Source: Sphingobacteriales bacterium UTBCD1 (lineage in GTDB: Bacteria; Bacteroidota; Bacteroidia; Chitinophagales; Chitinophagaceae). From it: a stretch of DNA of 64,000 nucleotides. Positions 36,045 to 44,256 of the stretch are shown here, one piece after another (within the stretch, counting starts at the first letter, position 1; every line of letters begins with the position of its first letter). The translations under genes were made by a program, and so were the position numbers. Location of the stretch: positions 1 to 64,000 of the forward strand of contig MWTC01000044.1 in assembly GCA_002066995.1 (NCBI GenBank). The letters run 5' to 3'. The notes beneath the pieces are model-generated. The model saw only the letters and a program-made list of their open reading frames with translations. It did not search any database and was not told where the DNA came from.

Positions 36045-36647
36045 ATGGCAGTACCACAAAAAGGCGGATTTAACAGGCCATCCGGCGGAAATTTCAACAG
36101 GGGTGGTTTCAGGGGGAGATTTGTTCCCCGTAAAGAAGCAGAACACAGGATCAATCATTTTATCCGAGTCCCACAGGTTCGGCTAGTAGGTGAAAATGTT
36201 GAAGTGGGCATTTATAGTACCCAGGATGCATTAAAGATTGCCCAGGAACATGGATTGGATCTGGTAGAAATATCTCCGCAGGCAGATCCACCTGTATGCA
36301 AAGTGATTGATTACAACAAGTTCCTTTATGATAAGAAGAAGAAGGAAAAAGAGATGAAGGCTAAAAGTAAAGTATCCGAAGTGAAAGAGATACGGTTTAC
36401 GCCCAATACAGATGAACATGATTTCAATTTCAAAGCCAAGCATGCGGAGAATTTTTTGAAAGAAGGCAATAAGGTGAAAGCCTATGTGCAGTTCAAGGGC
36501 AGAGCTATTCAATTCAAGGATCGTGGCGAATTGTTGTTATTAAAATTTGCAGAAAGGCTGGCTGAGACAGGTACGCTGGAAAACTTACCTAAAATGGAGG
36601 GCAGGAGGATGTTGGCAATTTTTACTCCAAAAGGAAAAAAGAAATAA
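36045..36647 (+). CDS. infC: Translation initiation factor IF-3
   Basis: 200 residues. A Gly/Arg/Phe-rich N-terminal tail (residues 1-30) precedes the IF-3 N-domain (RINHFIRVPQVRLVGENVEVG) and the linker (KKKKEKEMKAKSK, residues ~100-113), then the C-domain ending MLAIFTPKGKKK. IF-3 keeps 30S subunits free and checks start-codon pairing. The start is ATG at 36045; E. coli infC uses AUU, but an ATG is present here. A 64-codon frame starting at 35992 overlaps it in another frame and is not supported. Confidence 0.95.
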   Translation: MAVPQKGGFNRPSGGNFNRGGFRGRFVPRKEAEHRINHFIRVPQVRLVGENVEVGIYSTQDALKIAQEHGLDLVEISPQADPPVCKVIDYNKFLYDKKKKEKEMKAKSKVSEVKEIRFTPNTDEHDFNFKAKHAENFLKEGNKVKAYVQFKGRAIQFKDRGELLLLKFAERLAETGTLENLPKMEGRRMLAIFTPKGKKK

Positions 36648-36672
36648 CCGAAAAATCATATATAGAATATAC

Positions 36673-36700
36673 AAAGGGCAAAGAGATGCCCTTTTTTGTT
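36673..36700 (+). terminator. Terminator after infC
   Basis: AAAGGGCA (36673-36680) pairs with TGCCCTTT (36687-36694) around a 6-base loop, with a T-rich tail. It ends the thrS/infC unit before the metalloprotease gene. Confidence 0.78.
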
Positions 36701-36818
36701 TTGCAGATTGACTGGTCTGCCATCTTCCCGGAACCGTTTATATAAAAATTGCCGTATTCAAATTTATTGAGGGCATCTTTACTTATATTCGGGCTTAATT
36801 TTTATTAAAACTAATGAT

Positions 36819-39365
36819 ATGAAAAAATTTTTGATAAAAGTTACTGCGGCATTCTTTGCGGTAACTTTATATTCATCTGCTTTTTCGCAACAGAAAGACA
36901 CTACACGCCCCGGTGGTTTAAACGCAGTTCTTAACGGAAGGCAGCAGCCATCAGCAGCAGTACCAAAGCCCTATAGTGAAGTGATTACAAAAAATGCCAT
37001 TACTTATAACGGCTATTTCAAAGTACATAAGGTTGAAGACAAATATTATTTTGAGATCCCCGATAGTTTATTGGGACGGGATATTCTTATGGTAAACCGT
37101 CTTGTACGAACACAGGAAGGTGTCGGTTATGGTGGCGACCAGATCGGCCAAAATGTTATTCGTTTTGAAAGAGGGCCAAACCATAAGGTATTCCTGAAAA
37201 AAATATCTTATGCAGTTTATGCAAAAGATTCAACTTCGCCCATGTTTAATTCAGTAAGGAACTCCAACCTTCAGCCGATAGCAGCGTCATTTGATATAAA
37301 AGCATTTTCAAAAGATTCAACCGGTTCCGTTATTGATATGACAGAGTATATCAGCGGTGATAATGATATTTTATATTACAGCAGTTTTGCTAAAACTTCC
37401 TTACGCATCGGCTCGCTCCAGTCAGACAAATCCTATATCGTTTCCGTAAGGTCATACCCGATAAATATTGAGATTACTGCTGTAAAAACATACAGCAGAA
37501 TGCCGGCACAGGCTACAACAGGTACAGGTGGTTTCGGCGCTGCCCAGGCAGCAACGGGAAACTTGACCGTTGAGTTGAATAGCTCTATGGTACTTTTGCC
37601 CAAAGAGCCTATGCAGTCAAGATATTATGATGACAGGGTTGGGTATTTTACCGTTGGATATACTGATTTTGATGCAAACCCGCAGGGAGTAAAGAGCATT
37701 CAGCTTGCAAAACGCTGGAGGCTGGAACCCAGGCCCGGCGATATGGAAAAATATAAAAGAGGTGAACTGGTGGAACCGCAAAAGCCCATTATTATTTATA
37801 TCGATCCTGCTACACCTAAAAAATGGATACCTTATTTGATAGATGGCATTAATGACTGGCAGGTGGCTTTTGAGCAGGCAGGCTTTAAGAATGCAATTTT
37901 TGGCAAAGTGGCTCCTACAAAAGAAGAAGATAGTACATGGAGCCTCGAAGATGCACGGCATTCCGCTATTGTTTATAAACCTTCAGATATAGCAAACGCA
38001 AGCGGGCCAAGTGTGGCTGATCCAAGAAGTGGTGAAATCATTGAAACACATATCAACTGGTACCATAACGTAATGCAATTGATCCGGGACTGGTATATGA
38101 TTCAGGCCGGGCCGAATGATCCTGCAGCAAGGCAAATGGTATTTCCTGATGAGTTAATGGGTCAGTTGATCCGTTTCGTGTCATCTCATGAAGTCGGTCA
38201 TACTATGGGATTACGTCACAATTTTGGATCAAGTTCAACAGTACCTGTGGATTCTTTGCGCAACAAAAAATGGGTGGAAGCAAATGGACATACGCCTTCT
38301 ATCATGGACTATGCCCGTTTTAACTATGTGGCCCAACCTGAAGATAATATCAGTGAAAAAGGATTGTTCCCAAGGATCGGAGATTATGATAAATGGGCAA
38401 TTGAATGGGGGTACAAACTTTATCCCCAGTTCAAAAGCCCTGATGAGGAAAAAGGTTTTTTGAATCAAATCGTGATCGGGAAACTAAAGAATCCCCGCTT
38501 GTTTTGGGGCGATGGTGAAAGCAATCAGGATGATCCCCGCTCACAAACTGAAGACCTGGGCGATGACGCAATGAAGGCAAGCGCTTATGGTATCAAAAAT
38601 TTGCAACGTATCATGCCACAATTAATGACCTGGTCGAGAGAGCCGAATGATGACTACTCAAATCTTGAAGAAATATATGGCCAGGTAACTGCACAATTCA
38701 ATCGGTATATGGGGCACGTAACCCGAAATGTAGCCGGCATATACAGAACTCCTAAAGTAGTGGAGCAGGCCGGACCTGTGTATGAATTTACCCCCAGGTC
38801 AAAACAGGTAAATGCAATTGCATTTCTGAATCAGCAATTGTTTGCTACACCTACATGGCTTATCAGCAGTGAAGTCAATACCAGGACCGGAGGAAATCCT
38901 TTAGTAATTATCGGGAATATGCAGTCGTCTGTTTTGAACCGCCTTTTCAACAATGTTGTTTTGGGAAAATTGATTACTGCTGAAGCAGAACTCGGAAACA
39001 ATGCTTATAAAATGACTGATCTGTTCGGCGATCTAAAGAAAGGTATCTGGTCAGAGTTGACAACCAGAAAGCCTATAGATGTTTATCGCAGAAATCTGCA
39101 GAAGTCTTATGTTGAGATTCTCATTAATCTTTTGAATCCTCCTGCCGCTGCCACGGTTACTGTAACAGTCAGCAGGGCAGGTGCGCCGGCTACACCTTCT
39201 TTGAATTTCAATAATTCGGATATTAAAAGTTTAGTGAGAGCACATTTAACTGCATTGAGGGCAGAGGTCATCTCTGCATCAGCAGCAACTGCTGATCCAT
39301 TGAGTAAATACCATCTTCTGGATATTGCGAAACGAATAGACAATGCGCTGAATCCTAAACAATAA
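36819..39365 (+). CDS. Secreted zinc metalloprotease (DUF5117/DUF4953 type)
   Basis: 848 residues with signal peptide (to AFSQQ, residue 25). The N-terminal half (DUF5117-like) is followed by a metzincin-like zinc site, SSHEVGHTMGLRHNF near residues 454-468 (HExxHxxGxxH), and a Met-turn-like SIMDYARFNYV near 494. This large protease family is common in Bacteroidota envelopes, where it is predicted to act on proteins in the periplasm or outside the cell. It splits the usual infC-rpmI neighbourhood and is bounded on both sides by terminators, so it is expressed on its own. Confidence 0.9.
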   Translation: MKKFLIKVTAAFFAVTLYSSAFSQQKDTTRPGGLNAVLNGRQQPSAAVPKPYSEVITKNAITYNGYFKVHKVEDKYYFEIPDSLLGRDILMVNRLVRTQEGVGYGGDQIGQNVIRFERGPNHKVFLKKISYAVYAKDSTSPMFNSVRNSNLQPIAASFDIKAFSKDSTGSVIDMTEYISGDNDILYYSSFAKTSLRIGSLQSDKSYIVSVRSYPINIEITAVKTYSRMPAQATTGTGGFGAAQAATGNLTVELNSSMVLLPKEPMQSRYYDDRVGYFTVGYTDFDANPQGVKSIQLAKRWRLEPRPGDMEKYKRGELVEPQKPIIIYIDPATPKKWIPYLIDGINDWQVAFEQAGFKNAIFGKVAPTKEEDSTWSLEDARHSAIVYKPSDIANASGPSVADPRSGEIIETHINWYHNVMQLIRDWYMIQAGPNDPAARQMVFPDELMGQLIRFVSSHEVGHTMGLRHNFGSSSTVPVDSLRNKKWVEANGHTPSIMDYARFNYVAQPEDNISEKGLFPRIGDYDKWAIEWGYKLYPQFKSPDEEKGFLNQIVIGKLKNPRLFWGDGESNQDDPRSQTEDLGDDAMKASAYGIKNLQRIMPQLMTWSREPNDDYSNLEEIYGQVTAQFNRYMGHVTRNVAGIYRTPKVVEQAGPVYEFTPRSKQVNAIAFLNQQLFATPTWLISSEVNTRTGGNPLVIIGNMQSSVLNRLFNNVVLGKLITAEAELGNNAYKMTDLFGDLKKGIWSELTTRKPIDVYRRNLQKSYVEILINLLNPPAAATVTVTVSRAGAPATPSLNFNNSDIKSLVRAHLTALRAEVISASAATADPLSKYHLLDIAKRIDNALNPKQ

Positions 39366-39387
39366 GCAGTTTTGATCAGAATTTTTT

Positions 39388-39413
39388 AAGGGGTCGTATC
39401 AGGCCCCTTTTTT
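39388..39413 (+). terminator. Terminator of the metalloprotease gene
   Basis: AAGGGG (39388-39393) pairs with CCCCTT (39404-39409) with a run of six T residues. Confidence 0.8.
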
Positions 39414-39424
39414 ATTAATTTGAC

Positions 39425-39455
39425 TTTGTTAGTTAAGGCTCATCGCCTATCTTTG
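39425..39455 (+). promoter_or_regulatory. Canonical promoter of rpmI-rplT
   Basis: TTTG (39425-39428), 19-base spacer, TATCTTTG (39448-39455). A complete match to the Bacteroidota consensus. Predicted transcript start about 39460, giving a leader of roughly 110 bases before rpmI. Confidence 0.8.
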
Positions 39456-39505
39456 CAGCCCATTCAAAAAAGTTCTTTTCTTGTTTGACTGGAAAAATTG
39501 CTGAA

Positions 39506-39543
39506 AAGGCCCGACAAGGATTCCGGCTGTACGGAAACGCCTT
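39506..39543 (+). promoter_or_regulatory. Structured leader of rpmI-rplT (possible L20 autoregulatory site)
   Basis: An outer stem AAGGC/GCCTT (39506-39510 with 39539-39543) encloses TTCCG/CGGAA (39521-39525 with 39532-39536) and an internal loop on the 5' side. L20 represses its own operon in several bacteria by binding a leader that mimics its 23S site. The fold here is by eye, and its match to that site was not tested. Confidence 0.45.
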
Positions 39544-39569
39544 AAAGCGTAATTTAAAAAGCATGTAAA

Positions 39570-39767
39570 ATGCCTAAGGTAAAAACAAACTCCAGTGCCA
39601 AAAAGCGCTTCAAAGTGACAGGCACGGGAAAGATCACTTATCAAAAGAGCTTCAAGCGTCACATTCTGACAAAGAAATCCAAAAAGCGAAAACGTAATTT
39701 AAGAAAGGATGGAGTTGTGGATAAAGCCAACTTGAATTTTGTTAGACGTCTTCTCAGGTTAAAATAA
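39570..39767 (+). CDS. rpmI: 50S ribosomal protein L35
   Basis: 65 residues, highly basic ([21 protein letters not shown] start, RLLRLK end), full length for L35. It is followed by rplT after 47 bases, the usual pairing. The upstream part of the conventional operon (infC) lies 2.9 kb away behind the metalloprotease gene. Confidence 0.97.
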   Translation: MPKVKTNSSAKKRFKVTGTGKITYQKSFKRHILTKKSKKRKRNLRKDGVVDKANLNFVRRLLRLK

Positions 39768-39814
39768 ACTGCCCCGTTATTAAATCAAACTTTTTAATCT
39801 AAAATATTTAAGAT

Positions 39815-40159
39815 ATGCCACGTTCGGTAAATGCGGTTGCGAGTAAAGCCCGCCGTAAAAAAATATTAAAGCAGGCCAAAGGATTTTATGGGAAAAGAAA
39901 AAATGTTTTGACCGTTGCGAAAAACGTTGTTGAAAAAGGGATGACCTACATGTATGTAGGCCGCAAGCTTAAAAAAAGGGAATACCGCCAGTTATGGATT
40001 GCCCGTATCAATGCAGCCGTGAGGGCTGAGGGTATGACCTATTCTTTATTTATCAGCAAATTACAGGCTAAAGGAATTGAGCTGGATAGAAAAGTGCTGG
40101 CTGATCTTGCCATGAATCATCCGGAAACTTTTAAAAACCTTGTGGCTGAAGTGAAATAA
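39815..40159 (+). CDS. rplT: 50S ribosomal protein L20
   Basis: 114 residues with the basic N-terminal helix ([26 protein letters not shown]) that threads into 23S rRNA and the conserved [13 protein letters not shown] near residue 50. Needed early in 50S assembly. In other bacteria L20 represses the infC-rpmI-rplT operon; here such control could act only on rpmI-rplT unless the infC leader also responds. Confidence 0.97.
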   Translation: MPRSVNAVASKARRKKILKQAKGFYGKRKNVLTVAKNVVEKGMTYMYVGRKLKKREYRQLWIARINAAVRAEGMTYSLFISKLQAKGIELDRKVLADLAMNHPETFKNLVAEVK

Positions 40160-40182
40160 TCTCCTGACGGAGACGAAAAAAG

Positions 40183-40215
40183 CATCCTGCAAACTGAATG
40201 CAGGATGTTTTTTTT
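40183..40215 (+). terminator. Terminator of rpmI-rplT (possibly bidirectional)
   Basis: CATCCTGCA (40183-40191) pairs with TGCAGGATG (40199-40207), a 7-base loop, then eight T residues; an A run (40176-40181) precedes it. The convergent gene stops at 40229, so it may work in both directions. Confidence 0.9.
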
Positions 40216-40228
40216 GATCAATACCTGA

Positions 40229-40792
40229 TCATAAATTTTGGAAAAAGGAAACATCACCATCTGTACTTATCTGGATGACCAGGTTTTTAGTACCATTGCT
40301 TATTTCAGCAAAATAACTGTCCTGATCCTCGAATTGTGTTGAATACAGGTTCATGTCCGTGTCATTATACTCGTTGTCTTTAAAAAATATAACCCTGTTT
40401 ATCTGGTAACCCGGATAATCCCTGTTGATCTTTTCCTGTGCTTTTTCCGACAGGTTGGATATGGAAACGTCTTGTGTAGTTCCTACCAGGTCATTATTGT
40501 CATCATAGTAAGCTGTTTCGAAAGTGCCCCCGCTGTTAAAAGTGGCTTCGGCAAAATCACCCTCATACCAGGTTACATCTGTTGCCTGGGGAAAATCCAG
40601 TGCAAATTGCTGTGCAGTCTGATAATTAACCCAATCATGATTCTTCATCTTTCTGAAATGTAAACCGGCACTTTTCATATTATCGTTTACGATTTTGTGG
40701 CCTATACCGGCAATTGGAAAACCTCCTGCGTAAGCAGGTATCAGGATGGCTGACATGAATATGATCTGCGTTGCAAAAATTATCTTTTTCAT
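40229..40792 (-). CDS. Secreted PepSY-like (BLIP-fold) domain protein
   Basis: 187 residues with signal peptide (to AYAGG, residue 23). The mature part contains a pattern of the PepSY-like/DUF2874 family: FALDFPQATDVTWYEGDFAEATF near residue 64, TAYYDDNNDLVGTT near 93 and a second half LSEKAQEKINRDYPGYQINRVIFF near 113. These domains occur in periplasmic proteins of Bacteroidota, with proposed inhibitor or binding roles. Acidic overall. Single gene. Confidence 0.78.
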   Translation of the reverse strand: MKKIIFATQIIFMSAILIPAYAGGFPIAGIGHKIVNDNMKSAGLHFRKMKNHDWVNYQTAQQFALDFPQATDVTWYEGDFAEATFNSGGTFETAYYDDNNDLVGTTQDVSISNLSEKAQEKINRDYPGYQINRVIFFKDNEYNDTDMNLYSTQFEDQDSYFAEISNGTKNLVIQISTDGDVSFFQNL

Positions 40793-40967
40793 AGCTTGAT
40801 TTTTTTTAAGTTTATTAATCAGATTTCTACATTATGACGATGCAGCTGATGAATCATTGCTCTTGTTAAGCCACTTAACCGGCACTTAACAGCAGTTAAC
40901 GAAAGCATGAGAAATCAGGTAACGGATAATAAAATTTTATATACTCTTTACACAGGCTGATAAAAAT

Positions 40968-41000
40968 TTTGTATATGAAATATCAAACACATTACATTTG
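40968..41000 (+). promoter_or_regulatory. Canonical promoter of the arginine decarboxylase gene
   Basis: TTTG (40968-40971), 21-base spacer, TACATTTG (40993-41000). Full consensus match; ATG follows at 41027. Confidence 0.78.
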
Positions 41001-41026
41001 TATCCATTAAAAATCACTTAAGCAAA

Positions 41027-42442
41027 ATGCCTACCGAACAAAATGTCACCAACACTTATTTTGAACTGGTAAATCAAACATTTAATTTTCCCCAGGAAGG
41101 ATTGGAAGTTCATGACAACTCCCTTTGGTTTAATGATATTGACATTAAAGCATTGGTAGAAAAATACGGAACTCCCCTAAAACTAAGTTATCTGCCTAAG
41201 ATCGGTAAGCAGATTAAGAAAGCCAAGCAGATGTTTGCATCCGCTTTTAAAAAATACAAATACGAAGGCAAATACTTTTATTGTTACTGTACCAAGAGTT
41301 CTCATTTTTCTTTTGTAGTGGAAGAAGCTTTGAAGCATGAAGTACACCTGGAAACTTCTTATGCTTATGACATTGAGATCATCCGGAAGCTATATGAAAA
41401 ACGAAAGATCACAAAAGACATTCATATAATTTGTAACGGATTTAAGCAAAAAGGCTATGTCCGCAGGATTGCAAGCTTGCTTAACTCAGGATTTCAGAAT
41501 GTGATACCGGTTTTGGATAATAAGGAAGAACTGAGGGAATACACCAAAGCGGTAAGAGTTCCCTTTAAATTAGGAATACGTGTAGCAGCCGAAGAGGAGC
41601 CTACTTTTCCGTTTTATACATCAAGGCTTGGTATTCGGGCAAAAGACATTCTGGAATTTTATGTGGACAGGATAGAAGGTTACGAAAGCAAATTTCAGTT
41701 AAAGATGCTGCACATCTTTTTGAACAAAGGGATCAAGGATGACATTTATTATTGGAGCGAACTGAACAAGATCATAAACCTTTATTGCCAATTAAAGAAA
41801 ATCTGCCCTGAATTGGATTCAATTAATATTGGTGGCGGTTTTCCGATCAAGCACTCTCTGGGGTTTACCTACGATTACCAGTTTATGATCAATGAGATTG
41901 TAAGGAATATCAAAATTGCCTGTAAGAAAGCCAGGGTTCCCGTACCAAATATCTTCACTGAATTTGGCAGCTACACAGTTGGAGAAAGCATGGCTCATAT
42001 TTACAGCGTGATCGGTCAGAAAATTCAGAATGAACGGGAGATCTGGTACATGATTGATTCATCATTCATCACTACGCTTCCGGATACCTGGGGCATTGGC
42101 GAAAAATTTTTAATGTTGCCGATCAATAAATGGGATCATGAATACCAACGGGTAGTTTTGGGAGGAATGACCTGTGACAGTCATGATTACTATGATTCGG
42201 AAGAACATATCAATGAAGTGTTCCTTCCGAAATTTAACGGAGGCGAACCTTTATATGTGGGATTTTTTCATACCGGTGCTTACCAGGACCAGATCAGTGG
42301 TTATGGTGGTATCAAGCATTGCCTGATTCCTTCACCCAAGCATATTATTATTGATTATGATAAAAACGGGAAACTAACTGACTGGCTTTATGCCAAACAA
42401 CAATCAGCCCAGAGCATGTTGAAAATTCTTGGGTATAAATAA
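41027..42442 (+). CDS. Arginine decarboxylase-like PLP enzyme (alanine-racemase fold)
   Basis: 471 residues of the group IV decarboxylase type, in the form Bacteroidota use in place of the larger E. coli SpeA. The PLP lysine is in YCYCTKSSHF near residue 90, the phosphate-binding glycines in SINIGGGFPI near 268 and the catalytic Cys in MTCDSHDYYD near 385. It probably makes agmatine from arginine for polyamine synthesis; diaminopimelate, ornithine or carboxynorspermidine decarboxylases share the fold, so the substrate is assigned by overall resemblance. It stands alone, with no agmatinase gene nearby. Confidence 0.85.
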   Translation: MPTEQNVTNTYFELVNQTFNFPQEGLEVHDNSLWFNDIDIKALVEKYGTPLKLSYLPKIGKQIKKAKQMFASAFKKYKYEGKYFYCYCTKSSHFSFVVEEALKHEVHLETSYAYDIEIIRKLYEKRKITKDIHIICNGFKQKGYVRRIASLLNSGFQNVIPVLDNKEELREYTKAVRVPFKLGIRVAAEEEPTFPFYTSRLGIRAKDILEFYVDRIEGYESKFQLKMLHIFLNKGIKDDIYYWSELNKIINLYCQLKKICPELDSINIGGGFPIKHSLGFTYDYQFMINEIVRNIKIACKKARVPVPNIFTEFGSYTVGESMAHIYSVIGQKIQNEREIWYMIDSSFITTLPDTWGIGEKFLMLPINKWDHEYQRVVLGGMTCDSHDYYDSEEHINEVFLPKFNGGEPLYVGFFHTGAYQDQISGYGGIKHCLIPSPKHIIIDYDKNGKLTDWLYAKQQSAQSMLKILGYK

Positions 42443-42522
42443 GAAAAAACCTACCGGCTGAAGTTGCTGAAAAGAGTCAGTGATGTTCAAAAACCTGATC
42501 AGCAGGAGAGGGACTGTTTCTG

Positions 42523-42858
42523 TTAGTAATAACGCCTTCCATAGAATCTTCTGCCGCCATTTCTCCATTCTCTGTACTCTCTTTTATCATAATGTATTTT
42601 TCTGATATAAGTTCTGTCAATATAATACCTGTTGTCCCATCCTCTCCAGTAAATATATCCTTCCGGGCTGCGGTAATAGAATCGGCCATCCGGGTAGCGG
42701 CTGATCACAAAACCTGGATGGGCACTGATGATCAGTGATACAGAAACATTGGATGAGGGATGGCGGTCATAAAAGTATTCACGGCCGGGACTGCAACTAA
42801 CAGCAAGAGCATAAATTGTTATGAGTAGTACTGCCTGTAAAGTTTTTATTTTGTTCAT
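42523..42858 (-). CDS. Small Tyr/Arg-rich lipoprotein
   Basis: 111 residues; MNKIKTLQAVLLITIYALAVSC gives a lipobox ending at Cys22. The mature part is very rich in Tyr and Arg (FYYRSPEGYIYWRGWDNRYY, ending RRFYGRRYY), with no recognised domain. Likely an outer-membrane lipoprotein. Function unknown. Confidence 0.72.
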   Translation of the reverse strand: MNKIKTLQAVLLITIYALAVSCSPGREYFYDRHPSSNVSVSLIISAHPGFVISRYPDGRFYYRSPEGYIYWRGWDNRYYIDRTYIRKIHYDKREYREWRNGGRRFYGRRYY

Positions 42859-42991
42859 GATGAGTATTTTTATATATAAAAAATCAATTCATTTGCCGGG
42901 AAAACTTAAACAGTATTAACAGGAAACATTTTCTGATATTGTTAACAGCAAATTTTGATTCCGGTAAAAAAATATTTTCTTCATTAGAAAG

Positions 42992-43018
42992 AAAAACCCC
43001 ATCGTGGAAACGACAGGG
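42992..43018 (-). terminator. Terminator of hsp20
   Basis: On the minus strand, CCCTGTCGT pairs with ACGATGGGG (two G-T wobbles) around a 4-base loop, followed by five T residues. It lies about 35 bases after the hsp20 stop. Confidence 0.68.
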
Positions 43019-43052
43019 TGTAAACCAAAACCAACTGCTTATGAGAAAGTAT

Positions 43053-43499
43053 TTAGCGAATTGTAATTTCTTTTTTTGCTTCTTTGACTTCTTCTTTCCT
43101 GGGAAGGTTTAATGTTAATATCCCATTAATGTAATTTGCTTCTATATGATCACTGTCAATGTTCTCATCCAATGTAAAGGATCTTTTTACTGAACGGTAA
43201 TCATATTCTTTCCTCACCTGTTTTTCATCTTCTTTTTTTGTTTCGGTTCTCTTTTCAGCCGAAATGGTCAGAATGTTCTGGTCAATGTTTACTTTAAAAT
43301 CATTCTTTTCAAATCCGGGGGCTACCACGTCAAGAATATAACTTTTTTCAGTTTCCCTGATATTCACCGGTGCTAACCCTTTCCATGCAGAATCATTGAA
43401 GTCATTCTTATATAAGACGGGTATTTCGGAAAAAAAGTCTTCAAACAAGCTGTTAAAACTCTTGTCAAATGGTTTTCTGTTGAATTTTACTAGTGTCAT
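43053..43499 (-). CDS. Small heat-shock protein (Hsp20/alpha-crystallin)
   Basis: 148 residues, an ATP-independent chaperone that holds unfolding proteins. The alpha-crystallin domain spans about 40-140: PVNIRETEKSYILDVVAPGF, VNIDQNILTISAEKR near 78, YRSVKRSFTLDENIDSDHIEA near 103 and YINGILTLNLPRKEE near 125. N-terminal segment FNSLFEDFFSE is typical. No exact vegetative -7 box upstream, consistent with heat-regulated transcription, though not proven. Confidence 0.95.
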   Translation of the reverse strand: MTLVKFNRKPFDKSFNSLFEDFFSEIPVLYKNDFNDSAWKGLAPVNIRETEKSYILDVVAPGFEKNDFKVNIDQNILTISAEKRTETKKEDEKQVRKEYDYRSVKRSFTLDENIDSDHIEANYINGILTLNLPRKEEVKEAKKEITIR

Positions 43500-43697
43500 A
43501 AAATTTTGTTTTCTGGTTTAAAAATTAATTTGATATAAGCAGGAATCAAATGATATACCGCATGATTTTTATTAAAATTTTCATGACAATTCCTGCAATA
43601 ATTCCTTTCTGAAGAGACATTATTTCCGAACACGGTAATTTTTTGTGACAGATTTGCCTTAAAGTATAGTTTTGAAAGAAGGACAGATTTTTTCTTT

Positions 43698-43705
43698 TAA
43701 ATTTG
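43698..43705 (+). promoter_or_regulatory. -7 box of the bacilliredoxin gene
   Basis: TAAATTTG, an exact match 25 bases before the ATG at 43731. TTTG at 43671-43674 lies 23 bases upstream, slightly longer than usual. Confidence 0.55.
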
Positions 43706-43730
43706 CACTTCAATTTTAAATCATACAAAT

Positions 43731-44147
43731 ATGTATCCTGAAGAGTTTGTAATACCCATGAAGGAAGAGCTGACTGATATTGGTTTCTCCGAACTTCTGA
43801 CCCCCGAAGATGTAGAGGCCCAGTTGGCAAAAAAAGGTACCACGCTGGTTATGATCAATTCTGTTTGTGGCTGCGCTGCCGGCACAGCAAGACCAGGTTT
43901 GATAATGGCAATGGCGAATACAGCCAAAAAACCGGATCATCTTGCCACAAGTTTTGCAGGTTTTGATATTGAAGCCGTGCAGGCATTGCGCCAACACCTG
44001 TTGCCGTATCCTCCATCTTCTCCTTCCATAGCATTGTTTAAGGATGGAAAGTTAATTCACTTTATCGAGCGTCATCAAATGGTAGGTATGCCTGCACAGG
44101 CCATTGCAAGTAATCTTGTTAGTGTATTTGAGGAGTATTGCAATTAA
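43731..44147 (+). CDS. Bacilliredoxin (BrxA/BrxB, YphP/YqiW family)
   Basis: 138 residues, thioredoxin-like fold with the unusual CGC active site in MINSVCGCAAGTARPG near residue 46. In Bacillus these proteins remove bacillithiol from mixed disulfides on proteins. Whether this organism makes bacillithiol cannot be seen from the window; the genes for it are not here. Starts MYPEEFVIPMKEELT, typical for the family. Confidence 0.93.
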   Translation: MYPEEFVIPMKEELTDIGFSELLTPEDVEAQLAKKGTTLVMINSVCGCAAGTARPGLIMAMANTAKKPDHLATSFAGFDIEAVQALRQHLLPYPPSSPSIALFKDGKLIHFIERHQMVGMPAQAIASNLVSVFEEYCN

Positions 44148-44256
44148 TCTTTCTGATAAGCAATTCCCGTTGACGGCAAAGCGGAACTCAAATTTAAAAT
44201 AGATCTGATTCAGTTGTATATTCGCTTTAACTTAAAACAAGCAACCGGCTGGCAGT

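Noticed and set aside
35992-36186. 64-codon frame starting before infC in another frame
   Set aside because: It overlaps the start of infC, its second half is a shifted reading of the infC N-terminus, and it has no independent support. A leader peptide role was considered, but no regulatory codon run is visible.
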